A stretch of 64,000 nt of DNA from Hymenobacter mellowenesis (GCF_030581005.1 NZ_JAUQSX010000007.1:248001-312000), one strand, 5' to 3'. Shown: positions 45,033-53,402, counted from the stretch's first letter. The notes: generated from the sequence alone by a model not told the origin. A program made the numbers and translations.

Positions 45033-45426
45033 AGCCACCGGTTTTTTTCTCGTCATTCTGGCGCTGCTGCACGCGGCTTTTGGCCGCTACTTCAACTGGC
45101 GCACCGAATTTGCCGCCGTGAGCCTCATCAACCGACAGATGATGTACGTGCACACGTTCTTCATTGCCTTCACCGTGCTGCTCATGGGCCTGCTCTGCCT
45201 CACCTCGGCCCCGGAGCTGGTAGGCACGCCGCTGGGCCGCCGGGTGGCGCTGGGCTGCGGCGTGTTCTGGCTGGCCCGGCTGCTCGTCCAGTTCTTCGGC
45301 TACTCGCCCGAGCTGTGGCGCGGCAAGCGGTTCGAAACCATCATTCACCTGCTTTTCTCGGTGCTTTGGTCGTATTTGAGTGCCGTTTTTTTGTGGGTGG
45401 GCTGCGGTCTGGGCCTTGCGGCATGA
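45016..45426 (+). CDS. four-helix membrane protein of unknown family
   Basis: A 136-residue protein with four hydrophobic helices (ATGFFLVILALLHAAFG, FFIAFTVLLMGLLCL, VALGCGVFWLARLLVQFF, LFSVLWSYLSAVFLWVG). Histidines lie near helix ends (LLHAAFGRYF, YVHTFF, IIHLLF), which could allow haem or metal binding, but I see no named family. Last gene of the DoxX-DUF2071-methyltransferase operon. It converges on the lipoprotein gene ending at 45447. Confidence 0.72.
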   Translation: MVLQLKATGFFLVILALLHAAFGRYFNWRTEFAAVSLINRQMMYVHTFFIAFTVLLMGLLCLTSAPELVGTPLGRRVALGCGVFWLARLLVQFFGYSPELWRGKRFETIIHLLFSVLWSYLSAVFLWVGCGLGLAA

Positions 45427-45446
45427 GTTGGCTTGGCCGGCGGCCG

Positions 45447-46391
45447 TCAGAAGCGCCGCGTGAGCGACAGCCCACTGCCCCCCGCCGGGCCAGGGAATGT
45501 CGCCACGCCCACGGTGGTTTTCTTCCGCTCGGCGTTGCGGTGGCTGATGAGGTTCCAGGCGCTGAGGGCCAGGGTGGCGGTGCCCATGCCGATGTTGAGG
45601 CAGGAAATGGTGCGCTCCGTGCCGTAGGTTGTGCTCGGGCTCCAGTTGATGCCTTGCTGGTCGTTGGGCAGGCGCAGGGCCCCCGTCAGCAACTGCCCGG
45701 TGCCGCTCAGAATGCCGGCATAGGCGGCGCCTTTGCCCACATCGGCACGGTTGAACTGGCTGGCGTTGGCGGCACCCAGCATCACGTTCACCCCGCCCCA
45801 CAGGGCCGAGCCCACGGCGTAGGCTTTCACCTCGCCCTCGGTGGGTGGCAGCGGGCCATAGGTGGGCTGAATGAGGGCGCACTCAGCGGTGGTGAGGCCC
45901 GAGGTTTTTACCCAATCGGCTAGCACAGGCGTGCGCATGTCGGCAATGAGGTCGTACTGGTGGGCCCGGTTGATGCGTTCAGCAGCGGAGCGGCCCGCGG
46001 TTTCGGCCACCAGGTAGCCCACGGCGCATAGGCGGCCGTCGCGGTCGATGAAGCAGGGGCGCCGTCCTTCGGGATGGTCGTAGTTGCGCGGAAACACACC
46101 GGCCACCCAGTAGCGGTGCAGCAGGTCGAGCAACTGTCCGCGGCGCTGGACCAGCGCGGGGCTCAGGCCGGCCGTGGAGTGCTGGCGCAGCTCCTCCTCG
46201 GCGTAAGCGAGGTGGGCCTGCACGCGGGCATCGTCGTTGGTAGCAGTGGTGGGGGCGTTGCCGGTGGCGGCCACGTAGCCGGCGTTGCCTACCAGCACAT
46301 TCACCTGGTCGGTGGCCAGCGGCGGGGCCGGCTGGTGGCTGCAGGCATTCAGGCCGAAGCCGATGAACAGTAGTAAAAACAGCTTTTGCAT
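45447..46391 (-). CDS. hypothetical lipoprotein with two C-terminal hydrophobic segments
   Basis: A 314-residue protein with signal peptide and lipobox FGLNAC. The middle contains GVFPRNYDHPEGRRPCFIDRDGRLCAVGYLV with a conserved-looking Cys pair, then AAGRSAAERINRAHQYDLIADM. The C-terminal third is glycine-rich with small hydrophobic stretches. This middle block is familiar from uncharacterised Bacteroidota proteins, but I know no function. Confidence 0.7.
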   Translation of the reverse strand: MQKLFLLLFIGFGLNACSHQPAPPLATDQVNVLVGNAGYVAATGNAPTTATNDDARVQAHLAYAEEELRQHSTAGLSPALVQRRGQLLDLLHRYWVAGVFPRNYDHPEGRRPCFIDRDGRLCAVGYLVAETAGRSAAERINRAHQYDLIADMRTPVLADWVKTSGLTTAECALIQPTYGPLPPTEGEVKAYAVGSALWGGVNVMLGAANASQFNRADVGKGAAYAGILSGTGQLLTGALRLPNDQQGINWSPSTTYGTERTISCLNIGMGTATLALSAWNLISHRNAERKKTTVGVATFPGPAGGSGLSLTRRF

Positions 46392-46523
46392 GGTGAAGAA
46401 GGGTTGAAAGCAGGGAGTTTCCTGTTTTCAGCCTGACCGGCCTCGCCGCCTCAAAGTTGCACTGCTGGCCCTACGCTGCTTTTCCGGCCCGTCCACCAGC
46501 GTCCGCCACAGCCAACGCTTGGC

Positions 46524-47360
46524 CTAACCCCGTTTGCCGGCTGCCAAAAAACGGCTCACCTCCCCCACGTACTTATCGCCGAAGCTCTCGATGCTCAGCG
46601 CCACCATTCCCTGCAGGTGCTCGCCCTCAAAAGCCAGCACCTGCCGCCGCTGCCGCCGCCGGGCCTCGCGCACCACCGCCACCGAATCGGTCAGCGGCGT
46701 GTGCTTGTCGGCCGTGCCACCAATGAGCAGCCACGGGCACCGGATGCGGGGCGCGTAGTGTGAATACGCAGCCGCTTCCGCCGGCAAACTCACAGCCTTC
46801 TGCCGGCTTTGCCACTGGTAGGCCACCAGCCGTTGCGGGCTGGCCACGTAGCCTTCCGTCACCAGGAAGTCGCAGTGCGGGGCCGTGGCGGCCACCTCGC
46901 TGGCCATGATGCTGCCCATCGAGAAAGCCATAATGCCGGTGCGGTCGTGCGGGAAGCGCCGGCGCGCATCGGCCAGCGCCGCCCCCAAATCCACGGCGAA
47001 TTCATGATAATAAAGCTGTTTGGTATCGATGGCAAAGTCGGCGCTGTGGCCAAAGCCCCGGTAATCGAACAGGTATACCCGGTAGCCGGCCGCCGTCAGG
47101 GCCCGGGCCTGGTACAGCTCGTTCGACATGTTGCCAAAGTCGCCGTAGGCCACCACCATGGTGGTGTGGCGGTCGGCCACGCCCGGCGCCGGCTCAATGA
47201 GCCAGCCGGTGAGTTGCACATGGTCGGGCGTGACGAGGGCCACGGTCTGGTAGCGCAGGCCCAACGAATCGGGGGTAGCTATCCAGACGCGGCTGGGCTT
47301 GAGGGCCCAGGACCCCGCACTAACCAACAGGAAACAGCTTACCAGTAGAAAACGGAGCAT
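46524..47360 (-). CDS. secreted alpha/beta hydrolase
   Basis: A 278-residue exported hydrolase. The signal peptide ends VSAGSWA. The fold is seen in VVAYGDFGNM (oxyanion region), YRVYLFDYRGFGHSAD, the nucleophile elbow GIMAFSMGSIMAS, the acid-bearing strand LIGGTADKHTP, and the catalytic His in FEGEHLQG. It resembles BAAT/FrsA-like or YtmA-like serine hydrolases. Substrate unknown. Confidence 0.82.
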   Translation of the reverse strand: MLRFLLVSCFLLVSAGSWALKPSRVWIATPDSLGLRYQTVALVTPDHVQLTGWLIEPAPGVADRHTTMVVAYGDFGNMSNELYQARALTAAGYRVYLFDYRGFGHSADFAIDTKQLYYHEFAVDLGAALADARRRFPHDRTGIMAFSMGSIMASEVAATAPHCDFLVTEGYVASPQRLVAYQWQSRQKAVSLPAEAAAYSHYAPRIRCPWLLIGGTADKHTPLTDSVAVVREARRRQRRQVLAFEGEHLQGMVALSIESFGDKYVGEVSRFLAAGKRG

Positions 47361-47450
47361 TGGTTTTTGTGAAATAGAAACCTGGCCACCCGGCCAGCCT
47401 TCGCCAAAGACCGATACCGACCGGTTCGGTTGCAGCGATGGCGGCAGCGG

Positions 47451-48197
47451 CTAGCGAAGCCCGGCTGCCAGCAGGCGGGCCAGTTCAAAGCCACTCTCCA
47501 CCGGCCAGTGCTCCCATTCGGCATGGCCCAACTGCCGCGTCGCCGCGTCGCCGTAGAAAAAAGTAAGCAGCGTGGGCATGTCAATGGCCGCCTTCACGGC
47601 CTCGTAACGCGCCAGTATTCCTTCAAAATCCGTTTCTACTAGGCCGGGACTCTTGAGCACCCGTTGCGCCACAAACACCTCTTGCGCCAGGTGCTCGGCC
47701 ACTGTGCGCGGCGGAACGTGGCTGGCGTAGTAGCGGGTGCGCCAGACTTGGGCCAGCACGCGCTGCCGCACCAACGCCGGACTATATTCCTCGCTGGCCC
47801 AAAATACGGGCGTGCAGAAGCCCCGCTTCACCAAGGCCTTCAACTCAAATTTGCTGGCGAAATCGGTGGTGTAACGGTTGGTCCAGCCGCCGGCCACGTC
47901 GTCGGCCAGGTTCAGCGCCACCCGGAAATGGGGCTCGGCGGGCACGGTGCCGCGCCATAATCCGGCCTCCTGCAGCGCTTCCGCCGCAATGTCTTCTGCG
48001 CCCAGCTGCTGCAATTCCCGCAGCCGGGTCACCAACGGCTCCTTGGCCATGGGGTTGAAGTGCATCACCGGCACCACCAAATCGGCTTGATTGCCGCCGC
48101 CCAGCAGTTGCAGATAGCGCTGAAAGCGCGCTTGGTCGCGCGGCTGGTCATACAGCGCCAGCATCGCATCGAGCACCGGCATTACCTCGAATGACAT
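47451..48197 (-). CDS. hypothetical cytoplasmic protein
   Basis: A 248-residue protein without signal or membrane helices. The opening PVLDAMLALYDQPRDQARFQRYLQLL and the block VVPVMHFNPMAKEPL recur in uncharacterised proteins of several phyla, but I know no function. The ATG at 48182 gives an equally good start. No operon partner: 45 bp separate it from the HIT-NuiA gene upstream, which shares its direction. Confidence 0.7.
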   Translation of the reverse strand: MSFEVMPVLDAMLALYDQPRDQARFQRYLQLLGGGNQADLVVPVMHFNPMAKEPLVTRLRELQQLGAEDIAAEALQEAGLWRGTVPAEPHFRVALNLADDVAGGWTNRYTTDFASKFELKALVKRGFCTPVFWASEEYSPALVRQRVLAQVWRTRYYASHVPPRTVAEHLAQEVFVAQRVLKSPGLVETDFEGILARYEAVKAAIDMPTLLTFFYGDAATRQLGHAEWEHWPVESGFELARLLAAGLR

Positions 48198-48242
48198 GAC
48201 ACCCCGCAGCCGTTATGGACTTCGTAATTATTTCGGTCAGGC

Positions 48243-49082
48243 TCACGTCTCCGTCAGCACGGTTTTGAAGCCGGCCAAGGTGCCGTCCATCGTCCGGCCC
48301 AGGGCGTAGGCGTGGATTTCGGGGCCCTTGCCCACGCGGTACACCTGCACGCCGTCCATGTCCTGCTTCATAAACATTTGCAGGGCCTTGTAGCGGTTGG
48401 CCTGGGCCACGTCGTTCAACACGCCATCGTCGGCCGTGTGGTTGCGTAGGAACTGGGTGAGTTCCATGGTTTCTACTTTGGCATCGGCGGGCTCGCCTAG
48501 CAGCTTGAGTAGCGCGGCGTTGCTCAGCTCGCCGCCGGGCGCGGCGTAGGCCACGGCCTCGAGCGGGGCGTCCGACTCGCTCAGGAAGTGCAGCCCGGCC
48601 ACCTGCTTTTGCAGTTCCGGCGGCACGGGCGCGCCGGCATCAGTGCCCCGATTTGCGGCAGCTTTGGCGTCGCTCAGGCCGCTGCCGCCGTCCACCTTGG
48701 CCGCAATGGCGGCGGCCAGTTCCTGCATTCGCGCATCGGGCACTTTTATTTTGGGATTGGTGAAGTTAATATCCTGCACCGTTTGCAGCGGGATGAGGTG
48801 GATGTGGGCGTGCGACACTTCCAGCCCAATCACGGCCACGCCCACGCGCTTGCAGGGCACGGCGGCTTTCAGCCCCTTGGCCACGCGCTGCGCAAACACG
48901 TGCAGGCTAGCCAGCTCATCGGCGGGCAGGTCGAAAATGTAATCGACTTCCTGCTTGGGAATCACCAGCACGTGGCCTTCCACCAGCGGCGTGATGTCGA
49001 GAAAAGCCAGGTGGCGGCCGTCCTCGGCCACTTTATAGGCCGGCAGCTCGCCGGAAACGATGCGGGAGAAAATCGAAGGCAT
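48243..49082 (-). CDS. HIT-domain protein fused to a NuiA-like nuclease-inhibitor domain
   Basis: A 279-residue protein with two domains. Residues 1-125 are a HIT (histidine-triad) nucleotide-binding domain: FSRIVSGELPAYKV, LDITPLVEGHVLVIPK and the triad H91-A-H93-I-H95-L-I-P. Such domains hydrolyse AMP-linked nucleotides. After a polar Ala/Gly linker, residues ~154-279 match the Anabaena nuclease A inhibitor NuiA: GLHFLSESDAPLE near its start and VQVYRVGKGPEIHAYALGR plus LAGFKTVLTET at its end. The combination is unusual. I chose the ATG at 49082; upstream codons to 49235 overlap the greA terminator. There is no signal peptide, so it would act in the cytoplasm. Confidence 0.85.
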   Translation of the reverse strand: MPSIFSRIVSGELPAYKVAEDGRHLAFLDITPLVEGHVLVIPKQEVDYIFDLPADELASLHVFAQRVAKGLKAAVPCKRVGVAVIGLEVSHAHIHLIPLQTVQDINFTNPKIKVPDARMQELAAAIAAKVDGGSGLSDAKAAANRGTDAGAPVPPELQKQVAGLHFLSESDAPLEAVAYAAPGGELSNAALLKLLGEPADAKVETMELTQFLRNHTADDGVLNDVAQANRYKALQMFMKQDMDGVQVYRVGKGPEIHAYALGRTMDGTLAGFKTVLTET

Positions 49083-49171
49083 GGGCGGGTTAGTTGTCGG
49101 TTGTTCGTTATCAATTGGCAGGTCGCTGATGCAAATAAACGAGAACCAACGGTCCGGCATCGGCCCGGGTC

Positions 49172-49210
49172 TAAAAAGGAGAAAGGGCAGCACCTCGCGG
49201 CGCTGCCCTA
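49172..49210 (-). terminator. Rho-independent terminator of greA
   Basis: On the minus strand a stem GGGCAGC / GCTGCCC is followed by TTTCTCCTTTTTAG, about 26 nt after the greA stop and within the stretch before the HIT-NuiA start. Confidence 0.72.
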
Positions 49211-49235
49211 ACAACTGACAACGAGCAACTGACAA

Positions 49236-49712
49236 CTACCGCGAAATCTCCAGAATCTGAAACTGCAGCTTGCCGGCGGGCACCGTGATTTCAGCCGTGT
49301 CGCCGGCCGATTTGCCCAGCAGGCCTTTGCCAATGGGTGACTTCACCGAGATTTTGCCGGTGGCCAGGTTGGCTTCTTCTTCGGCCACGAGCGTGTAGTC
49401 GAGCACCATGTTATTTTTTAGGTTTTTCAGCTTCACCTTGCTCATGATGAGCACCTTGCTGAAATCCATGTTGGTTTCGTCGATGAGGCGGGCATTGCCC
49501 AGCACTTCTTCGAGCTTGGAAATTTTCAGCTCCAGCAGGCCCTGCGCGTCCTTGGCGGCGTCGTATTCGGCGTTTTCGCTCAGGTCGCCTTTGTCGCGGG
49601 CTTCGCGCAGGTCTTCAGCGGCTTTGGCCCGGCCCCGGATTTTAAGGTCCTGGAGGTCATCCTTCAGTTTTTGCAGGCCCTCGGGGGTGTAATAATTGAT
49701 GGTGGTGGCCAT
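49236..49712 (-). CDS. greA: transcription elongation factor GreA
   Basis: Rescues backtracked RNA polymerase by stimulating cleavage of the 3' end of the RNA. The 158-residue product is standard: a coiled coil with the acidic tip motif DLSENAEYDAAKDAQ (the DxxE pair that enters the polymerase channel) and a C-terminal FKBP-like domain ending ISVKSPIGKGLLGKSAGDTAEITVPAG. The leader contains a hairpin with a T-tract directly after the predicted transcription start. Confidence 0.95.
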   Translation of the reverse strand: MATTINYYTPEGLQKLKDDLQDLKIRGRAKAAEDLREARDKGDLSENAEYDAAKDAQGLLELKISKLEEVLGNARLIDETNMDFSKVLIMSKVKLKNLKNNMVLDYTLVAEEEANLATGKISVKSPIGKGLLGKSAGDTAEITVPAGKLQFQILEISR

Positions 49713-49747
49713 GGGAATTAGTGCTTGACGGTTTGGCTAAAAAGCAA

Positions 49748-49778
49748 GGAGAACGGCTGGCACTGCCAACCGTTCTCC
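49748..49778 (-). promoter_or_regulatory. leader hairpin with T-tract upstream of greA
   Basis: Stem GGAGAACGGCTGG / CCAACCGTTCTCC (13 bp, one mismatch, 5-nt loop); on the minus strand it is followed by TTGCTTTTTAG. It is downstream of the greA -7 box, so it is inside the greA leader, and may also end the dehydrogenase transcript. It looks like a Rho-independent terminator or attenuator. Confidence 0.75.
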
Positions 49779-49794
49779 CTTCTTAGGTTTGAGA

Positions 49795-49802
49795 CAAAGA
49801 TA
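49795..49802 (-). promoter_or_regulatory. -7 box for greA
   Basis: Perfect TATCTTTG on the minus strand, between the dehydrogenase stop (49814) and the leader hairpin. It predicts a start near 49788 and a leader of about 75 nt. Confidence 0.6.
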
Positions 49803-49813
49803 CGCAAAACCAG

Positions 49814-50779
49814 TTAGCTCCCCACACCCGCCGTTTCGGCCCCGGCCCGAAATGCCCGAATTTTCTCCACCAGCACCTCGTTGATGCGGGCGTAACTCTC
49901 GTGCGTCCAGCCGCCCACGTGCGGCGTCAGCACCACGTTGGGCGCCCGCTGCAGGAAATCGAACCGAGCCTGTTGCGCGGCCGTGAGGGTGCCCAGCTTT
50001 TCATTGTCGAGCACATCGAGGGCTGCGCCGCGCACCCGCCCGGCTTGGAGCGCGCCCACCAGCGCCGCATGGTCCAGCACCTCGCCGCGGGCCGTGTTCA
50101 GCAGCCAGATGGGCCGGGCAAAGCCGGCCAGCAGCACGTCGTTCACGAAATGGTGGTTGGCCGACGAGTACGGGATGTGCAAACTTAGCACGTCGGCGCG
50201 GGCCTGTATTTCAGCCAAGCTCACCAATTCCGCATTCGCATCGGGCTCAATGCCAGGGTCAATATCATGCGCCAGCACCGTGCAGCCGAACGTCCCCAGC
50301 CGCAGCGCAAACGCCCGCCCCATGTGCCCGTAGCCGAGCAGACCGATGGTTTTGCCGCCCACTTCCTCGCCCCGGTTGGCCTCGCGGTGCCACTCGCCGC
50401 GCCGCACCTCGCCATCGGCCCGCACGATATTTCGAAACAACGCCAGCAGCAGCCCCACCGCAAACTCTCCCACCGCGTCGCGGTTGCCCTCCGGCGCGTT
50501 GAGCAGCGCCACGCCGGCCGCAGCCATGGCAGGCTCGTCAATGTTATCGGTGCCGGCGCCGGCCCGGGCCACGTAGCGCAGCTGCGGGCCGTGGGCCAGC
50601 AGGGCGGCCGTCACGCGCAGCTTGCTGCGCACTACCAGCCCCTCGTAGGGCCGGGCGGCCAGCGCGGCGGGGATTTCGGCAGCCGTCAGGTCGGGCTGGT
50701 AATCGGCCGCCACGCCGATGTCGGCCAGCAGCGGCAGCAGCGAAGGGTGCATTTCGTCGACGACGAGGCAGAGGCTCAT
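49814..50779 (-). CDS. D-2-hydroxyacid dehydrogenase family protein
   Basis: NAD-dependent 2-hydroxyacid dehydrogenase (phosphoglycerate-dehydrogenase-like), 321 residues. The cofactor domain has GGKTIGLLGYGHMGRAFALRL; the catalytic set is Arg in LLNTARGEVLD, Glu in DVLDNEKLG and His in VLTPHVGGWTHES. There is no C-terminal ACT domain, so if it is SerA it is the short type; other 2-keto acid substrates are possible. It starts 20 bp after rsmA and in the same direction. Confidence 0.85.
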   Translation of the reverse strand: MSLCLVVDEMHPSLLPLLADIGVAADYQPDLTAAEIPAALAARPYEGLVVRSKLRVTAALLAHGPQLRYVARAGAGTDNIDEPAMAAAGVALLNAPEGNRDAVGEFAVGLLLALFRNIVRADGEVRRGEWHREANRGEEVGGKTIGLLGYGHMGRAFALRLGTFGCTVLAHDIDPGIEPDANAELVSLAEIQARADVLSLHIPYSSANHHFVNDVLLAGFARPIWLLNTARGEVLDHAALVGALQAGRVRGAALDVLDNEKLGTLTAAQQARFDFLQRAPNVVLTPHVGGWTHESYARINEVLVEKIRAFRAGAETAGVGS

Positions 50780-50799
50780 GGGATTCTTAAGCGTGTTTT

Positions 50800-51624
50800 T
50801 TATTCCGCAATGTCGCTGGCATCCAAATCCGGCAGAGCCGCGCCGCCGGCCTGGTGCTGCGCCACGCGTTGCGTGAGGCCCACAAACTCGGCCACGCCCA
50901 GCTGCTCGGCGCGCTTGTCAAACACCGGGTCAGTGGTGGTCTCGGCGGGCATTCCGAAGGGTTTCAGGGCGTTGCGCAGCGTCTTGCGGCGCGTCTGAAA
51001 CGCCTGTTTCACCACCCGGAAAAACAGCTTCTCGTCGCAGTCCAGCTGCAGGGTGTCGTTGCGGGTGAGGCGCACCACGGCCGACTCCACTTTGGGCGGC
51101 GGGTTGAACACGTGCGGCGGCACCGTAAACAGGTATTCGATGCGGTAGTAGGCCTGCAGCAGCACGCTCAGGATACCGTAGGTTTTCGAGCCGGGCGGCT
51201 CGGCCAGACGTTCAGCTACTTCCTTCTGAATCATACCCACCACCTCGCGCACCTGCTGGCGGTTGTTGAGCACGGAGAAAAAAATCTGGCTGCTGATGTT
51301 GTAGGGAAAGTTGCCGATAATGGCCAGCGGCTGCCCGGGAAACAGCTCGGCCAGGTTCTGCTTCAGAAAATCGGTGGCATAAATCCGGCCGTCCAGCGCC
51401 GGGTAGTGCTGCTTGAGGTAGGCCACCGATTCGGTGTCAATTTCGACCACGCTGGTCTGGTAGGCCGGGTTCTGGAGCAGGTATTGGGTGAGCACGCCCA
51501 TGCCGGGGCCAATTTCCAGCACCGTGCGCACGGCGTCGGGCAGTTGGAGGGCGCCCACGATGTTGCGGGCAATGTTGGGGTCGGCCAGGAAGTGCTGACC
51601 AAGGTGTTTTTTGGGTCTGACCAC
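50800..51624 (-). CDS. rsmA: 16S rRNA adenine dimethyltransferase RsmA (KsgA)
   Basis: Dimethylates A1518 and A1519 (E. coli numbering) of 16S rRNA during small-subunit maturation. The 274-residue product begins RPKKHLGQHFLADPNIA and shows SAM motif I EIGPGMGVLT, motif IV IIGNFPYNIS and the C-terminal VFNPPPKVESAVVRL. The start is a GTG at 51624; no better ATG exists upstream. A perfect -7 box lies at 51663-51670. Confidence 0.95.
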   Translation of the reverse strand: MVRPKKHLGQHFLADPNIARNIVGALQLPDAVRTVLEIGPGMGVLTQYLLQNPAYQTSVVEIDTESVAYLKQHYPALDGRIYATDFLKQNLAELFPGQPLAIIGNFPYNISSQIFFSVLNNRQQVREVVGMIQKEVAERLAEPPGSKTYGILSVLLQAYYRIEYLFTVPPHVFNPPPKVESAVVRLTRNDTLQLDCDEKLFFRVVKQAFQTRRKTLRNALKPFGMPAETTTDPVFDKRAEQLGVAEFVGLTQRVAQHQAGGAALPDLDASDIAE

Positions 51625-51662
51625 GGGAAAGCGCGGCGGCGGCTAGAGGCGCGGCGGCAGGG

Positions 51663-51670
51663 CAAAGGTA
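51663..51670 (-). promoter_or_regulatory. -7 box for rsmA
   Basis: Perfect TACCTTTG on the minus strand, 38 nt before the GTG start, in the divergent region with the TSUP fusion gene. Confidence 0.6.
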
Positions 51671-51849
51671 GCAGCCCCGCCGGGCGGGGGCGAAAAGCCG
51701 GAATCCGGCACGCGCTTTTGCCGTTTATTGCGCCGCTTGGGCCGGCCGGTGCCAGCTACCGGAACGGTTTTGCAACTTCGCTATTCGGCAGGGCTACGGG
51801 GCGGCCACCCCCAGGGCACGCATTTTCACGCCCGATTTCGTCGTAACTT

Positions 51850-53382
51850 ATGGCCGTTGCCCCCATCGCCCACCCCGCCCCCAGCGTGACCAACTCCCCT
51901 GCGCCGCCCGCCACCCCGCCCCAAACCAACGCCCTGTTTCCAGTTTTTTTGAAGTTGGAGCAGTTCAATGTGCTGCTGGTCGGCGGCGGCAACGCGGGCC
52001 TGGAAATACTCACCGCCATTTTGCGCGACAGCCCCGCCACGGCCGTGACGGTGGTGGGCCCGCGCATCCTGCCCACGTTGGCCGAGTTGGCCGCCCGGCA
52101 CCCGCGGGTGCAACTGCACGCCCGCCCGTATTCCGACGACGACCTCGACGACCAGGATTTCGTGTTCGTGGCCACCGACGACCCGGCTCTGAACCGCCAC
52201 ATTAAAGCCGTCGCCTCGGTCCGCCGCATTTTCACCAATGTGGCCGACACGCCCGCGGAAAGCGACTTCTACCTCTCTTCGGTGGTGCAGAAAGGCGACC
52301 TGAAAGTGGCCATTTCTACCAATGGCAAGTCGCCCTCCGTGGGCCAGCGCCTGCGCGCCGTGCTGGAAGAAACCCTGCCCGGCGAGCTCCACACGCTGCT
52401 CCAGAACATGACCGTCATCCGGCGGCGGCTGAGCGGCGACTTTGCCAGCAAAGTCAAGGTGCTGAATACGCTAACGGCCGAAATGGCCTACGGTCCGGCC
52501 TTCGAATCGCCGGCTACGGCCTACTGGCGACGCATTGCCACGGGCGCACTGGTCACGTTCGCAGGCTTCATTCTGCTCAACATCCTGTCTTACTATTTCA
52601 CATGGCAGCAGGCCTGGGGCGTCTTCAGCAATTCAAGTTTGTTTTACAAATTCGTGGCCGTCGGCTTCATTGCTCAATTGATTGACGGCATGCTGGGCAT
52701 GGGCTACGGCGTGGTTTCGGCCATCAGCCTCATGTCATTGGGGCTGAGCCCGGTATCGGTGAGCGCCAGCATCCACACGGCGGAGATGTTTGCCAGCGGC
52801 GCGTCGGGCTACAATCATTACCGCTTCGGCAACGTCAACAAAAAGCTGTTTCGGGTGCTGTTGCTGCCCGGCATCCTCGGCTCGGTGAGCGGCGCGTTGC
52901 TGCTCTCCACCTTTGGCGAGCAATATGCCAACTACATCAAGCCCATTCTGGCGGTTTACCTGCTCATTCTGGGCTTGCGCATCATCAGCAAAGCCCTGCG
53001 CAAGCAAAAGGAAAAACGTCGCAAGGTGAAGCACGCCGGCTGGCTGGCCGGCGCCGGCGGCTTCCTCGATTCCTTCGGCGGCGGCGGCTGGGGCCCATTG
53101 GTTACCAGCACCTTAATAACCAACGGGCGCACTCCGCGCTTCGTCATCGGCACGGTGAGCCTGGTCGAATTCTTCGTCACCTTTGCCAGCGCCCTCACCT
53201 TTTTCTCCATTTTGGGCATCAAGCACTGGCAGATTGTGGCCGGCCTCATCGTGGGCGGCGTGGCGGCGGCGCCCCTCGCGGCCCGGCTGGCCGGCCGCAT
53301 TCCCACCCGCTGGATGTTCCTCGGCGTGGGCCTGATGGTGATAGTGTGGAGCCTCTGGGCCCTGCGCAAGGTGTTTTTTTAG
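51850..53382 (+). CDS. fusion of siroheme-synthase-type dehydrogenase domain and TSUP anion exporter
   Basis: A 510-residue, two-part protein. After a Pro-rich leader, residues ~30-225 resemble the precorrin-2 dehydrogenase/sirohydrochlorin ferrochelatase domain of CysG/Met8p: VLLVGGGNAGLEIL (Rossmann loop), ATDDPALNRHI, TNVADTPAESDFYLSSVVQKGDLKVAISTNGKSPSVGQRLR with the conserved Asp in NVADTP. Residues ~235-510 are a TauE/SafE (TSUP) transporter with about eight helices and the repeats AQLIDGMLGMGYGVVS and FLDSFGGGGWGPLV. The TSUP family exports sulfite or related sulfur anions. The fusion ties siroheme (the cofactor of sulfite reductase) to sulfite movement; the coupling is inference. Confidence 0.88.
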   Translation: MAVAPIAHPAPSVTNSPAPPATPPQTNALFPVFLKLEQFNVLLVGGGNAGLEILTAILRDSPATAVTVVGPRILPTLAELAARHPRVQLHARPYSDDDLDDQDFVFVATDDPALNRHIKAVASVRRIFTNVADTPAESDFYLSSVVQKGDLKVAISTNGKSPSVGQRLRAVLEETLPGELHTLLQNMTVIRRRLSGDFASKVKVLNTLTAEMAYGPAFESPATAYWRRIATGALVTFAGFILLNILSYYFTWQQAWGVFSNSSLFYKFVAVGFIAQLIDGMLGMGYGVVSAISLMSLGLSPVSVSASIHTAEMFASGASGYNHYRFGNVNKKLFRVLLLPGILGSVSGALLLSTFGEQYANYIKPILAVYLLILGLRIISKALRKQKEKRRKVKHAGWLAGAGGFLDSFGGGGWGPLVTSTLITNGRTPRFVIGTVSLVEFFVTFASALTFFSILGIKHWQIVAGLIVGGVAAAPLAARLAGRIPTRWMFLGVGLMVIVWSLWALRKVFF

Positions 53383-53402
53383 GGAACACCCTTCCCCATT
53401 TC

